Origin: Candidatus Odyssella thessalonicensis L13
Lineage (GTDB): Bacteria; Pseudomonadota; Alphaproteobacteria; Paracaedibacterales; Paracaedibacteraceae
Reading direction: 5' to 3'
Length of the DNA stretch: 64,000 nt
Assembly (NCBI RefSeq): GCF_000190415.1
Contig: NZ_AEWF01000001.1
Location: 186,001-250,000, forward strand
The stretch's first letter is position 1. Each line of letters opens with the position of its first letter. The translations under genes were made by a program, and so were the position numbers. Shown here in pieces: positions 27,598-36,210 of the stretch. The notes beneath the pieces are model-generated. The model had not been told where the DNA came from. It saw only the letters and a program-made list of their open reading frames with translations, and searched no databases.

Positions 27598-28510
27598 AAG
27601 ATGCAATATATATTAGCTTTTGGTTGGGCAGCCAAGCATACTCCTTGAATCTTCGACAGCAAGAAATGCTAATGAATTTTATAAATTATTGTCCCGTTGA
27701 AGTTAGCCGACAATTCTTATATCCCAGAAGTAGTCATGGTTTAGCTAAAAGTATTCAACGAGAGCTTGCTAATCTTTTGGGCATAGTATCGCCGAATGAG
27801 TGGCCTCAATTTATTAGCTTTTTAAAGAGATTTCTAGAGAGCTCTGTTCAGGCAAAACAGCAATTACCTACCTTGCTCTATGAAATAGACAGTTTGTCAG
27901 AGAATCAGCGCTCACTGTTAACCTCTTATCCTCACTTAATTGAGCCTCTGATAGCTACCCTTAATCATTCACTAGCTAATTTAGAAGCTGTTGTCCCTGA
28001 AGATAGAGAAGATGTACTGCAAGCAGTATTTGCTTTATGGGAAAAGAAGCCTGCATTAGATAATATTTGTGATAAGCTTCTAAAACACTTATCCAGATTG
28101 ACTCCTAAAGAACGGTCTATCTTTTTGAATCATCCAAAATTGGACGATTGGCTTAAAAACGCTCAAACCTTAAAAATGCTGAACATATTATCTAATAAAA
28201 CTCAGTTCGGATTTATTGCGGTGTCAAAACTTATTGAGGAGCTCGCTCGTCTTGAACAAGAGAATAGTGATCTGTTTAAGTTAGGTCTTGACCATCCGAT
28301 ACTTTTAATGGCACATCATTTCTTATTGCCTGGCTCTCAGTGGCACCCACGAGTCCTTAACCATTGGCACACTTTACTTGCTCCGTCTGACGAAACGGTC
28401 GCCCTTGAAATAAGTCGATTAATTATCCGCAATCATCACCTGTATAACTTTCCTGAAGAGCATGAATTGGTGCAAGACGCTGCCCGCATTAATCTTTTGC
28501 TGGAAAATAT
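26830..28510 (+). repeat. Intragenic tandem duplication, unit about 293 codons
   Basis: The stretch EWPIIINCLKEI...LLTSYPHLVRPL...EDREDVLQALFALW...RSIFLNYPKLDDWL...KTQFGFIEVSELIEELARL recurs as EWPQFISFLKRF...LLTSYPHLIEPL...EDREDVLQAVFALW...RSIFLNHPKLDDWL...KTQFGFIAVSKLIEELARL. TTAACTTCATATCCTCACTTA at 27040 and its counterpart at 27918 are 878 bases apart, one base short of 293 codons. That is what a single missing base at the C8 tract predicts. The limits given are approximate. Confidence 0.8.
27573..27580 (+). other. C8 homopolymer at the frameshift point
   Basis: Upstream frame: TAT CTC CCC CCC CTG ACC ATG AAA TTG TAA. One more C gives LPPPDHEIVKDA, which matches FPEEHELVQDA in the second repeat copy and leads into the next open frame. 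The tract is either a slippage-prone switch or a sequencing/assembly error. Confidence 0.75.
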
Positions 28511-29627
28511 AAGTGACCCTTTAAACCCTTTTAAGATTTACACAGACTTAAAGGCTAAGCGTGAAGAAGCAATTGATCTCGGTGCTCTTAAAATGATCAC
28601 TGAATGTGCTCAAGGTTATAAAATTCAGCTCAACCCTGAGTATTTGAATGACCTAGGACAGGATCTTGTTGTGGCAAGGGTGCCGGTCGTGGCATTACCC
28701 GCCTATTCGCCAACATTTTTTGAAGATCGGGTCAGAAAGCTCGAAAGGCGGATTGAGGCACAGCCTATGCTAGAAGATAAGATTGAGCAGATGTTCAAGC
28801 AGGACTCGGAAGTAGAGGGGGAGACTCGTCCCTTTGCAATCCTGAAGGCAGGAGCCTTGGGTAGTGGTTATCTTCCTAGCCTCTTAAGACAGAGAGATAG
28901 CCAAGGACAAACAGCTTCGATCCTATCCGCTAAACTGATTGCTTTGGTTGCCAAGGTGCAAGCTGCTTCGACGGAGCGAGGGGAAGAAGATCTTTCTGAG
29001 CAAGAACGAAAATTCTTGGAGCTCATTTTCACGATCAATGCGTGTCCTACGGGAAAAAAGGAAGCAATTCATCTCTTGTACAGCCAGCTAGAGCAGCAGG
29101 ATCAATTTATTAACGCGCGGTGGTCATCCAATACCAGTGAGGCTTTAATTCAAGTCATCAACCATACGGTCCGCCGCCATGTTGATAAAATGTTCTTAAA
29201 CAATGATCGCTTCATGCGAGCTTTACTGGGAATGAGAGCCGATGAAGTTATTGAACAATTACCACATCAGCGTTCCTATGTCCGCAATTTAATTGGGCCA
29301 GCAACTGGATTGGCAGAGCCGCTAGAATTTGATAATCACACACAACAATTATATCAAAGATTGGTCGACCTTCCGAAAGCAGAAGTTTTGCAAATGTTCT
29401 ATCGCCATTTCGTGCCAACCAGTTTAATTGATGTGATTCATCAAATGTTCACACAAGTGGTGCAGCAGGATAAACCTCCTTTTACCTGGGCCGAGTTACG
29501 AGCCGTCGTCTATGACGAAAATCAAAGTCCTTTATGGGCTGAGCTAAGAGACACTATCTATGGTCCCACAGAGGTAGGAAAGATTACTATTTTAAATAAG
29601 TTAGGGGTGATCAAAGCCGTCCAATGA
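27624..29627 (+). CDS. Giant secreted repeat protein, 3' part (frameshifted)
   Basis: This is the continuation, in the next frame, of the protein begun at 24685; the frame is open back to the C8 tract near 27579, and the start used here has no ribosome site. The first 290 residues hold the second copy of the duplicated helical unit. The rest (about 310-667) is different and charged, e.g. ILKAGALGSGYLPSLLRQRD, LSEQERKFLELIFTINACPT and SPLWAELRDTIYGPTEVGK. It resembles no family I know. On its own it would lack the signal peptide and be trapped in the cytosol. Confidence 0.62.
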   Translation: MGSQAYSLNLRQQEMLMNFINYCPVEVSRQFLYPRSSHGLAKSIQRELANLLGIVSPNEWPQFISFLKRFLESSVQAKQQLPTLLYEIDSLSENQRSLLTSYPHLIEPLIATLNHSLANLEAVVPEDREDVLQAVFALWEKKPALDNICDKLLKHLSRLTPKERSIFLNHPKLDDWLKNAQTLKMLNILSNKTQFGFIAVSKLIEELARLEQENSDLFKLGLDHPILLMAHHFLLPGSQWHPRVLNHWHTLLAPSDETVALEISRLIIRNHHLYNFPEEHELVQDAARINLLLENISDPLNPFKIYTDLKAKREEAIDLGALKMITECAQGYKIQLNPEYLNDLGQDLVVARVPVVALPAYSPTFFEDRVRKLERRIEAQPMLEDKIEQMFKQDSEVEGETRPFAILKAGALGSGYLPSLLRQRDSQGQTASILSAKLIALVAKVQAASTERGEEDLSEQERKFLELIFTINACPTGKKEAIHLLYSQLEQQDQFINARWSSNTSEALIQVINHTVRRHVDKMFLNNDRFMRALLGMRADEVIEQLPHQRSYVRNLIGPATGLAEPLEFDNHTQQLYQRLVDLPKAEVLQMFYRHFVPTSLIDVIHQMFTQVVQQDKPPFTWAELRAVVYDENQSPLWAELRDTIYGPTEVGKITILNKLGVIKAVQ

Positions 29628-30061
29628 AAAAGGTAATCCCCTTTTCCCTAATTTTTTCTTTGCGGTTCTTGAGCAATTTCAGAATTGCAGGGAGAAAAGT
29701 TAGGCGTAATTCTCAGAAATTCTGGGATAAGTGGAGAGGAGTTTCTACGGCTCTCTCCTATTTCTTATTGAAGAACTTTTAAACAAACGTCAGAATGGTG
29801 ATGCTTATATCTGCCTCAGGAACTCAGTGTTTTCATGGAGAAATAAGGCAAGATGAAGCTTTCTCTTTAAGAACTCATCCTTGAAATATGATAGGTTTTA
29901 AGCTAAACTTTTGACCCTATCTTCCCCATGTCTTTCTTAAATGGTTTTCTATAAGGTTAAAAATAGCCACTATTTCCTTTTTAAAAAAGATCACAATGGG
30001 TGGTAAGAATATAACTGTAGCTTATATGATGTTAACTTTAAATAACTAAGGAGAAGTTATT
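29628..30061. other. Intergenic region, promoter side of the KGG gene
   Basis: No gene is recognised. A short AAAAGG/CCTTTT stem with a T-rich tail (29634-29660) may terminate the giant gene. A motif shared with the 36211 upstream region lies at 29976-29995. Confidence 0.45.
29976..29995 (+). promoter_or_regulatory. Shared upstream element, copy 1
   Basis: CCTTTTTAAAAAAGATCACA occurs 67 bases before the KGG gene start. A copy differing at one base lies upstream of the 36211 gene. Part of the motif is low complexity, so the match is suggestive only. Confidence 0.35.
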
Positions 30062-30232
30062 ATGACTACAAAGAGAGACCAAGATCAGAACCAAAACCAA
30101 AAGTCTAACGATCATTCAAAAGGTAAGCAAGGTTTTGCTTCTATGCCTAAAGAGCAAGTAAGAGAAATTGCTGCTGAAGGCGGTCGTCACAGCCACGACA
30201 ATACAAATAGCAAGAAGAGCAACAACTCTTAA
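30062..30232 (+). CDS. KGG-motif stress-induced small protein
   Basis: The 56-residue protein begins MTTKRDQDQNQNQKSNDHSK and contains the KGG-type motif GKQGFASMPKEQVREIAAEG followed by GRHSHDN, as in YciG/GsiB/Con-10 proteins. It is very hydrophilic and probably disordered. Relatives accumulate in general stress or desiccation. AAGGAG precedes the ATG, and a good terminator follows 22 bases after the stop, so it is a monocistronic gene. Many relatives have several motif copies; this one has a single full copy. Confidence 0.88.
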   Translation: MTTKRDQDQNQNQKSNDHSKGKQGFASMPKEQVREIAAEGGRHSHDNTNSKKSNNS

Positions 30233-30253
30233 ATAAAAACTAAAATTTATTTC

Positions 30254-30305
30254 TCCCCGCTTGGTTATTTTTTCCCTTATTAACAAGCGGGGATTTCATT
30301 TTTAT
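30254..30305 (+). terminator. Intrinsic terminator after the KGG gene
   Basis: TCCCCGCTTG (30254-30263) and CAAGCGGGGA (30284-30293) make a 10-bp stem, followed by TTTCATTTTTAT. Confidence 0.75.
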
Positions 30306-30960
30306 TGAAAATGAATTTACCATTAAAATTGACCCATGTAAAGATATTTTTATTCACTAGAATTTATTGGGATCGCCTTTACAAGTGCTCTCAAACTCTC
30401 AGAATTAGTCCATATTTATCTGTAAATCTCTCTTAATCATGCTTCTTTTTTGTGCTCATTGCATAGATTCTGTCACTGCCTGCCCTTTTAATAAGCTTTT
30501 CTTGCTGAGATGTCCTTAAATCCTTTTCCCCTTATGGGGTCTTTTTAAATACTTCCTATTTTGGCAGCTATAACAATTAAATTGTTCTCTGGCTGAAGCG
30601 GCCCTTATGGTTTTTATGCCATTTCTCGGTTGGCAAAGGAGGTGGCTAACACAGGCAGGCATTTTATACCCTAAATGTGAACTCGACTACTGTCTTTAGA
30701 AAGTATTGATAACACTTATAAAGTTGGTAAAATCTATGTAAAATTTCAAATTTCTTGGGATTCTACTCTTTATCTGCTAAAATAATTATCAACATTATTT
30801 CTTCTACTGAGCCCTCTTAGGATATTAGGTTCTAGCTCAGCGTAGAAATTGATACATCGAGTGCTTTTAATTGAGGGTTTTATCAGTGTAACTCTATATC
30901 TTCTAGCCGCTTAAATACCTCATAAATTATCATCTCACTAAATAATTCCGGTGCGTTAAC
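30306..30960. other. Intergenic region with no recognised content
   Basis: There is no convincing frame and no strong inverted repeat. The promoter of the secreted protein gene at 30961 should lie near the right end. Confidence 0.5.
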
Positions 30961-32868
30961 ATGATAAAACTGAAAAGGATATGGCGATCCTCGGGATCTC
31001 CTGTCATCTTTAGCTTACTTGCAACCATCACTGTTGGAGGAAGCATGGACGCTCCAAGGGCTATAGATGCTCGCTCTTGTTCCCATCCCAGAGATAAACA
31101 GCATCCTCTCAAAGAGGCAATGATACAATCATTATTTGATTGCTATAGTATAAAGTTAGAAGATTTAATCTTGCCCGATGAGAAGAGATTAAAGCAGCCA
31201 AGGTTGAAAAAGATTTCAGCCGAATGTTTAAGATTAATTGATAGCAAATTACTTAAAATTCCTGAATTTAATAAGTTCTTTGTGAATGCTTTAATTCGGG
31301 CCAAAGAAGCGCCCATCATTCGGCATTTCCTACATAATCCTTCTTCAATGGATAGCCATATTAATATGCTCAACTCTTTATTTACTCATGAGTTTTTATC
31401 TCTATATAGGGGTGTTCCAGAAGGATTAAATAGGGAACGCCTAGCCGGGGCCTTCGCAAAGTTTTACTTTGTGAGCTTTGTTACCAGTTTAACTGAGAAT
31501 ATTAATAGCGTTTATACTTCCAATATCTTTCATAAGACACTAATTCACTATAAAGCTGATAAGATCGTATTAGCTACTTTTCTATTAAGTAGCAGTAACA
31601 TTAATATTGCTTACGATTATTTCTGTGGGAATCAGCTAGCCATAAATCAGTTGGATTTTACCAGATTTTATGGATTCTTAGTGGATATCCATAAAGATTA
31701 CCTGCTTGCTTACAGCCAAACCTCAGAGAAAACCGAACAGAAACGTAGCATCGGCCTAGAGCCTGCTGCCGAGCAAAAGACAAGCAAGAGAAGGACAGAG
31801 GCAATTCTTAACGATTCACAGCAGCCTGCGGCTCAGCAAAAAAATAAGCGATTAAGATTATTTCCCCTTCTCTCTCAACAACCAGGGCAACCTATCCCAA
31901 CGAGCAACAATTATATCAGTATACCTTATAAGCCTCCATTCACCACCGCGAAAGTCCCTCTGTTCGCTAGTGCTACGGCTATGCCTGTGCAAAGAAATGA
32001 GCCTCAATTGTTAACTGGGTCGGCTTTATGGACAGAGGTAGCACGCCATTACCCTTCCCCCTTAGCTCCAACCCCCATAATTCAGATCTTTATACAATTG
32101 TCCCCCGTAGTTAACTCAGAACAAAGGGTAAGACGACGAAGTTACGTGCCCTTGCGGCCCGCCGTCAATGGTGACGGGTCAAAAGGCCCTTTGCAGGCCA
32201 GGGGGGTAGACCTAGCTTCAACAGTTAAGGTGAGTCAGGGCTCGCCCGTAATAGGAGATACAAGCACCCTACATCCAACAGAGATGGGTCAACCATCCAT
32301 AGCGCCTGTGTGGACACCAATGCCTTATAAAAGTGATTCTATTCCATTGAAGGGAGCTACCGTTTCGGGACCCTGTAAAATGAGCAATCAGTCCCTTTTG
32401 TCTACTCAGCCGTCAGCGCAAGCCTTACAACAGACAAGAGAGCTGGCTTTACCATGGCAGGAGTATTTGTCTGCGCAGACTGCGATCACTGTTGCTGAAA
32501 TGGACACTCTGCAGAATAAAGCGTGTACCGCTACAACGCCATCTAAAGTGGCGACAGCTAGTATCATCTGGGAAAGTATGCATAGCATTTATAAAGAAGT
32601 AAGTCACACTATAAAGCTTGCCAATCTCGAGGGGAGAACCTTCGTGGAATATAGAGAAGAATTAGAATCTTGCTATCCTGAGGCGGAAAGAAATCTGCTA
32701 GCGTTAAAGTTGAATGCAGCTGAAGAAATTATGCTGTCAGAACTAGAGGAGGAAATTAAATTGCAAACAAGACAACGGCTATCACAGGTAGGGTATACGG
32801 CTCCTCTAGAAATCTTGGAAGACTGTTGGTGGTCTCTACACTGTGGGAGATCGGCACCATTCATGTAA
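30961..32868 (+). CDS. Secreted protein of unknown family, paralogue of the 36211 gene
   Basis: The 635-residue protein has a probable signal peptide (PVIFSLLATITVGGS, residues 14-28). A helical domain at about 60-265 contains IPEFNKFFVNALI, RLAGAFAKFYFVS and FLLSSSNINIAYDYF. A proline/glutamine-rich linker (about 265-510) and a helical tail end in ILEDCWWSLHC. The domain and tail align with the 36211 product (RLARAFSKMYFVS, FLLKSKNIERAFSYL, tail IDTYWLQYC), but the GDP-containing domain of that protein is missing here. No family is recognised; an exported, host-directed role is inference. Confidence 0.7.
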   Translation: MIKLKRIWRSSGSPVIFSLLATITVGGSMDAPRAIDARSCSHPRDKQHPLKEAMIQSLFDCYSIKLEDLILPDEKRLKQPRLKKISAECLRLIDSKLLKIPEFNKFFVNALIRAKEAPIIRHFLHNPSSMDSHINMLNSLFTHEFLSLYRGVPEGLNRERLAGAFAKFYFVSFVTSLTENINSVYTSNIFHKTLIHYKADKIVLATFLLSSSNINIAYDYFCGNQLAINQLDFTRFYGFLVDIHKDYLLAYSQTSEKTEQKRSIGLEPAAEQKTSKRRTEAILNDSQQPAAQQKNKRLRLFPLLSQQPGQPIPTSNNYISIPYKPPFTTAKVPLFASATAMPVQRNEPQLLTGSALWTEVARHYPSPLAPTPIIQIFIQLSPVVNSEQRVRRRSYVPLRPAVNGDGSKGPLQARGVDLASTVKVSQGSPVIGDTSTLHPTEMGQPSIAPVWTPMPYKSDSIPLKGATVSGPCKMSNQSLLSTQPSAQALQQTRELALPWQEYLSAQTAITVAEMDTLQNKACTATTPSKVATASIIWESMHSIYKEVSHTIKLANLEGRTFVEYREELESCYPEAERNLLALKLNAAEEIMLSELEEEIKLQTRQRLSQVGYTAPLEILEDCWWSLHCGRSAPFM

Positions 32869-32916
32869 AAAGTACGATCTTAAAGCTTAAATTTTTTAGG
32901 AGCTGATCTTTTGGCC

Positions 32917-33171
32917 TCAGAGAAATGCCTTCTCCAAGGATGAGTCTACAAAGTAACCCTCGCTAGGGTTGACGGGGTGGTGAAGAAATAATGAGGAAGG
33001 AGACAAAGCTTCTTCCTCAATGTGTTCGCCTTCTCTTTCGAAAGTCATGATAGTTTTTGTCCCCCTTACTGTTGTAAAGGAAAAGAGACAACCCTTTTTT
33101 ACGGCAAGATTTTTGTGCAAAAATCTAACCTGAGATCTTTGGAAAAAGAAAGCTATCAGATCTTCACCCAT
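32917..33171 (-). CDS. Hypothetical protein, possibly 3' part of a decayed gene
   Basis: The 84-residue frame starts MGEDLIAFFFQRSQVRFLH and continues LAVKKGCLFSFTTVRGTKTI. No family is recognised. Its start overlaps the end of another open frame in ATGGGTGA, so it is either a coupled second gene or the remainder of one frameshifted gene reaching to 33388. Confidence 0.35.
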   Translation of the reverse strand: MGEDLIAFFFQRSQVRFLHKNLAVKKGCLFSFTTVRGTKTIMTFEREGEHIEEEALSPSSLFLHHPVNPSEGYFVDSSLEKAFL

Positions 33172-33388
33172 TGCAGTATTTAATGCTTAGTAGGGCGTAC
33201 TCAATAACAGCGTTATCTATAGTTTCGACGGTGCTGAGAATTTTAGGGGTTTCTGGCTGAACGTTGGTAGCATCAACAACTCCTAGCTTACCAGGGGAAA
33301 GCTGCTCCATCATTAAATGTCCGCTAAGACGCCAGAGAAGAAAGGTGCATAAATGTAAAAGTCTTAAGACAGATAATTTAAACTCTCT
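32917..33388 (-). pseudogene. Possible decayed secreted protein gene in two frames
   Basis: Upstream of the 84-codon frame, 33388-33164 is open in another frame. It reads FKLSVLRLLHLCTFLLWRLS, which looks like a signal peptide, then MMEQLSPGKLGVVDATNVQP and ending IEYALLSIKYCNG at a TGA eight bases into the next frame. No ATG/GTG/TTG precedes the hydrophobic stretch in that frame. A single indel near 33167 would join the parts. The evidence is circumstantial. Confidence 0.32.
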
Positions 33389-33551
33389 TTATCACGAAAG
33401 TAAGCGCTTTAACCTTAGACGGTAGCTTTCTACAAGAACATGCAGACACTCCCAAGTAGGGAGTAAAAGCTGCTCCTAAGTGTGATCGCTACGATGTCTA
33501 TCCTCTTTCACTTAGAGGGCGAGCCTTATTGCAGTCTGGATAAAGCTATTA

Positions 33552-34316
33552 CTAAATATACAGCAAAGGAAGATGTAACAAGGTTGCTAGCTGGCGCATC
33601 AGAGTAAAATAAAATTCTGGATCATTAGGATCTTTCTTGTCTGTTTGGGTGCCAAAATTGTTCACATTCTTATTGATAAAGATTCCCTCAATTTTAATTT
33701 GGCTATGTGGATGAATTGTCCGCGGTACAAAAGCAATTTCGTTGTACACATTTAGAGAGGAAGCTAAGATATCTTGGGGAAGTAGGCAGATCTTGCTCTG
33801 ATTGAGGGTATTATTTGTCGCTAGAATCAATTTTCGATAGGCTTGTTGGCTAACACCGTAGTGTTCCATGGGCACATCGGCATCGGTGAGATTAATCGTA
33901 TGTAAGCACCAGGCGGGCACTGTGATAAGATACCCTACACTATTACGGGTCAGAACCCGTTCACTTTTCTTTTGTCTTACATCAATCAATGAACCAGAAA
34001 TAAGTTGCCGCACGGCCAATATAGTAAATACTGAGTACTTAATAAGCTGCTGTACATCCAAAGCTTGAGGGTTTGTAAAATATGCATTTATGACTCGCCT
34101 TAAAGAAGCGATGCTCAACGCATGAGCGATAAATAACTGAGAATGAATAAAAGCGTTATTCCAGGTTTGAAAGACATTAGCATCCATCTGTTGGGAGGGT
34201 AACTGTGCCGACAAATCTACTGCTGGCGAAGGCAGGATGGTTTCCTGTGTAGGCACTAAGTGTCGAGGAATCAGCTTTTCCGGTAATTGGCTAAGTGATG
34301 AATAGGTGCATAGCAT
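33552..34316 (-). CDS. Hypothetical protein downstream of pcm
   Basis: The 254-residue protein has no signal peptide. It is rich in hydrophobic helices in the middle (FIHSQLFIAHALSIASLRRV, LIKYSVFTILAVRQLISGSL) and beta-like at the end (HSQIKIEGIFINKNVNNFG), finishing LATLLHLPLLYI. No family is recognised. It follows pcm by nine bases on the same strand, so it is probably co-transcribed, but no functional link is known. Confidence 0.6.
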   Translation of the reverse strand: MLCTYSSLSQLPEKLIPRHLVPTQETILPSPAVDLSAQLPSQQMDANVFQTWNNAFIHSQLFIAHALSIASLRRVINAYFTNPQALDVQQLIKYSVFTILAVRQLISGSLIDVRQKKSERVLTRNSVGYLITVPAWCLHTINLTDADVPMEHYGVSQQAYRKLILATNNTLNQSKICLLPQDILASSLNVYNEIAFVPRTIHPHSQIKIEGIFINKNVNNFGTQTDKKDPNDPEFYFTLMRQLATLLHLPLLYI

Positions 34317-34325
34317 TCTTTAAGC

Positions 34326-34979
34326 CTACATCTGCTCAATTTGACCCGTCATGGGAACAAATTTAACCGGGATAAGGGGCTCTTTCTGGATCCCTGCTTC
34401 TGTTTTAGTCACGCCGATGAGCTCTTGCTGATGGTCAACTTTAACAGGAATAATTAATCTTCCCTGCTCTTTCAATTGTGTTACAAGCTGCTGGGGTAAT
34501 CTTTGGGGGGCGGCAGTAACAAGGATAGCATTATAAGGGGCGTGCTCCGGCCAGCCAGAATAACCATCTCCGATACGAGACTGAATATTATGATAACCCA
34601 GTGTTTTAAAGAGTCTTTGCGCCCGCTTAGCTAATTCTTCAATTATCTCTATGGTATAAACCTCAGCGCATAGCTGACTCAGGACTGCTGTTTGATAGCC
34701 ACAGCCTGTACCGATTTCCAATACTTTATCAGTAGGTTTAAGCTGTGCTGCTTGGCTCATAAAGGCGACAATATAGGGTTGAGAGATTGTTTGCCCCTGC
34801 CCTATGGGTACAGGCGAATCCTCATAGGCCATATCTTGGTGTTGGGAAGGAACAAACAAATGTCGAGGTATCTCCTTCATAGCTGCGAGAACGCGAGTGT
34901 CAGAAATATCGCGTGCTTGCAGCTGCTGGTCTACCATTTTTATCCGTAAACGGTCATAAGCTTCGTCAGTAAAGGACAT
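34326..34979 (-). CDS. pcm: Protein-L-isoaspartate O-methyltransferase
   Basis: The 217-residue enzyme shows the family pattern: VLAAMKEIPRHLFVP, AYEDSPVPIGQGQTISQPYI, the SAM-binding VLEIGTGCGYQTAVLSQL, and NAILVTAAPQRLPQQLVTQL followed by GRLIIPV. It repairs isoaspartyl residues in aged proteins in the cytosol, using S-adenosylmethionine. It heads a two-gene unit with the hypothetical gene below it. Divergent from the BON gene. Confidence 0.94.
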   Translation of the reverse strand: MSFTDEAYDRLRIKMVDQQLQARDISDTRVLAAMKEIPRHLFVPSQHQDMAYEDSPVPIGQGQTISQPYIVAFMSQAAQLKPTDKVLEIGTGCGYQTAVLSQLCAEVYTIEIIEELAKRAQRLFKTLGYHNIQSRIGDGYSGWPEHAPYNAILVTAAPQRLPQQLVTQLKEQGRLIIPVKVDHQQELIGVTKTEAGIQKEPLIPVKFVPMTGQIEQM

Positions 34980-35157
34980 CTTTATTCAGCTATTAAAATC
35001 CAAAAACAATTATAGTTATTAATTTAAATTTATATTTCATGTAAATATATGTAAAAAAATATTTGTTTTTAACATAAATATTACTGCTCATATCTACTAA
35101 TTAGAGAGAGTATATCTAAGCTATGTAATCTGACAGAGCAGCGTCAAGGGGGTAATC

Positions 35158-35826
35158 ATGAAAAAAGATGAAGCTATTAAGGCAGATATTGAAGCAAAGC
35201 TAGGCTCTGATCCTAGCATTATCTCTAAGAATATAATTGTGAATGTCCATAATAACATTGTGACCTTTAGTGGCAGCGTTAAGAATTACTACGAAAAATT
35301 CTTAATTGAGAAGCTGGCAAAAAATGTTCAAGGTGTCGCCGGTATTGTTGAAGAGCTGCAAGTTAGCCTTGAAGATAACCTAGTACGCAGTGACGAAGAA
35401 ATTGCTGAGGCTGCCATTAATGGAATTAAATGGGACTCAGCTTTACCACCTAACAGTATTCAAGTTATTGTGGAAAAGGGAACCGTAATCCTTACTGGTG
35501 AAGTTGACTTTCACTTTCAACGGCATAAGGCTGAAGAGGCTATAAGATATCTTTATGGTGTTAGAAATGTCATCAACAACTTACTGATCAGGCCCCACTC
35601 TAGCATTACTCCAGAGCAAGTCTCTCGTAAAATATTAAGTGAATTTCAAAGAAATGCGAGCCTGGATGCCCGTAAAATAAGTATTGAAGTAACAGACGGC
35701 ACCATTATTCTAAAAGGTAATGTGCGATCTTGGGCGGAATATGATGAAGCCTGTCATGCCGCTTGGTCCGTGTTAGGTGTTACTACTGTTGATGCGAGCC
35801 AACTTAATGTCAACTATGGTGTTTAA
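35158..35826 (+). CDS. Triple BON-domain protein (OsmY-like)
   Basis: The 222-residue protein consists of three BON domains at about 5-70, 78-147 and 152-220. Each ends with a strand-turn such as NIVTFSGSVKNYYEKFLIEK, GTVILTGEVDFHFQRHKAEE and GTIILKGNVRSWAEYDEACH. BON domains bind membranes or lipids; OsmY-type proteins are stress-induced and periplasmic. No signal peptide is visible, so this one may be cytoplasmic. GGGGG precedes the ATG at a normal distance. Confidence 0.9.
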   Translation: MKKDEAIKADIEAKLGSDPSIISKNIIVNVHNNIVTFSGSVKNYYEKFLIEKLAKNVQGVAGIVEELQVSLEDNLVRSDEEIAEAAINGIKWDSALPPNSIQVIVEKGTVILTGEVDFHFQRHKAEEAIRYLYGVRNVINNLLIRPHSSITPEQVSRKILSEFQRNASLDARKISIEVTDGTIILKGNVRSWAEYDEACHAAWSVLGVTTVDASQLNVNYGV

Positions 35827-36210
35827 AGAGGTGAAACTTCTGAGAGTTAGATTGTTAGGCAATTTCATCGGAGCTCATAAACGGATGCCTGCTTTGCTGG
35901 CTCTCCTCATTAAAAGTCGACTAGAAATGAGAGATTACCAAATAAGGCTTAACTCTAATTTTATAGTGATCTGTAGCCCATGAGTTTTAGCACCTTCAGG
36001 ATTTCGAGGCATCTTCTAAAATTTATGCTTAAAACAACTTAGCCTTTCTTTGATTCGACATAGCCCTCATTTAGCAAAATTAAGTCAGAATAATGGACCT
36101 CTTACCCTTTTTAAAAAAGATTACACTTGTATTTGAGGAGATTAATTGCTTTTTATTAAACTTATTCTGATATTGAGACTAAAATTATATTAATTTGAAA
36201 AGTTATTGTA
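35827..36210. other. Intergenic region before the secreted 36211 gene
   Basis: There is no coding frame with support. It holds a second copy of the upstream element found before the KGG gene (36106-36125). Confidence 0.5.
36106..36125 (+). promoter_or_regulatory. Shared upstream element, copy 2
   Basis: CCTTTTTAAAAAAGATTACA differs by one base from the copy at 29976 and lies 86 bases before the ATG of the secreted protein gene. Confidence 0.35.
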
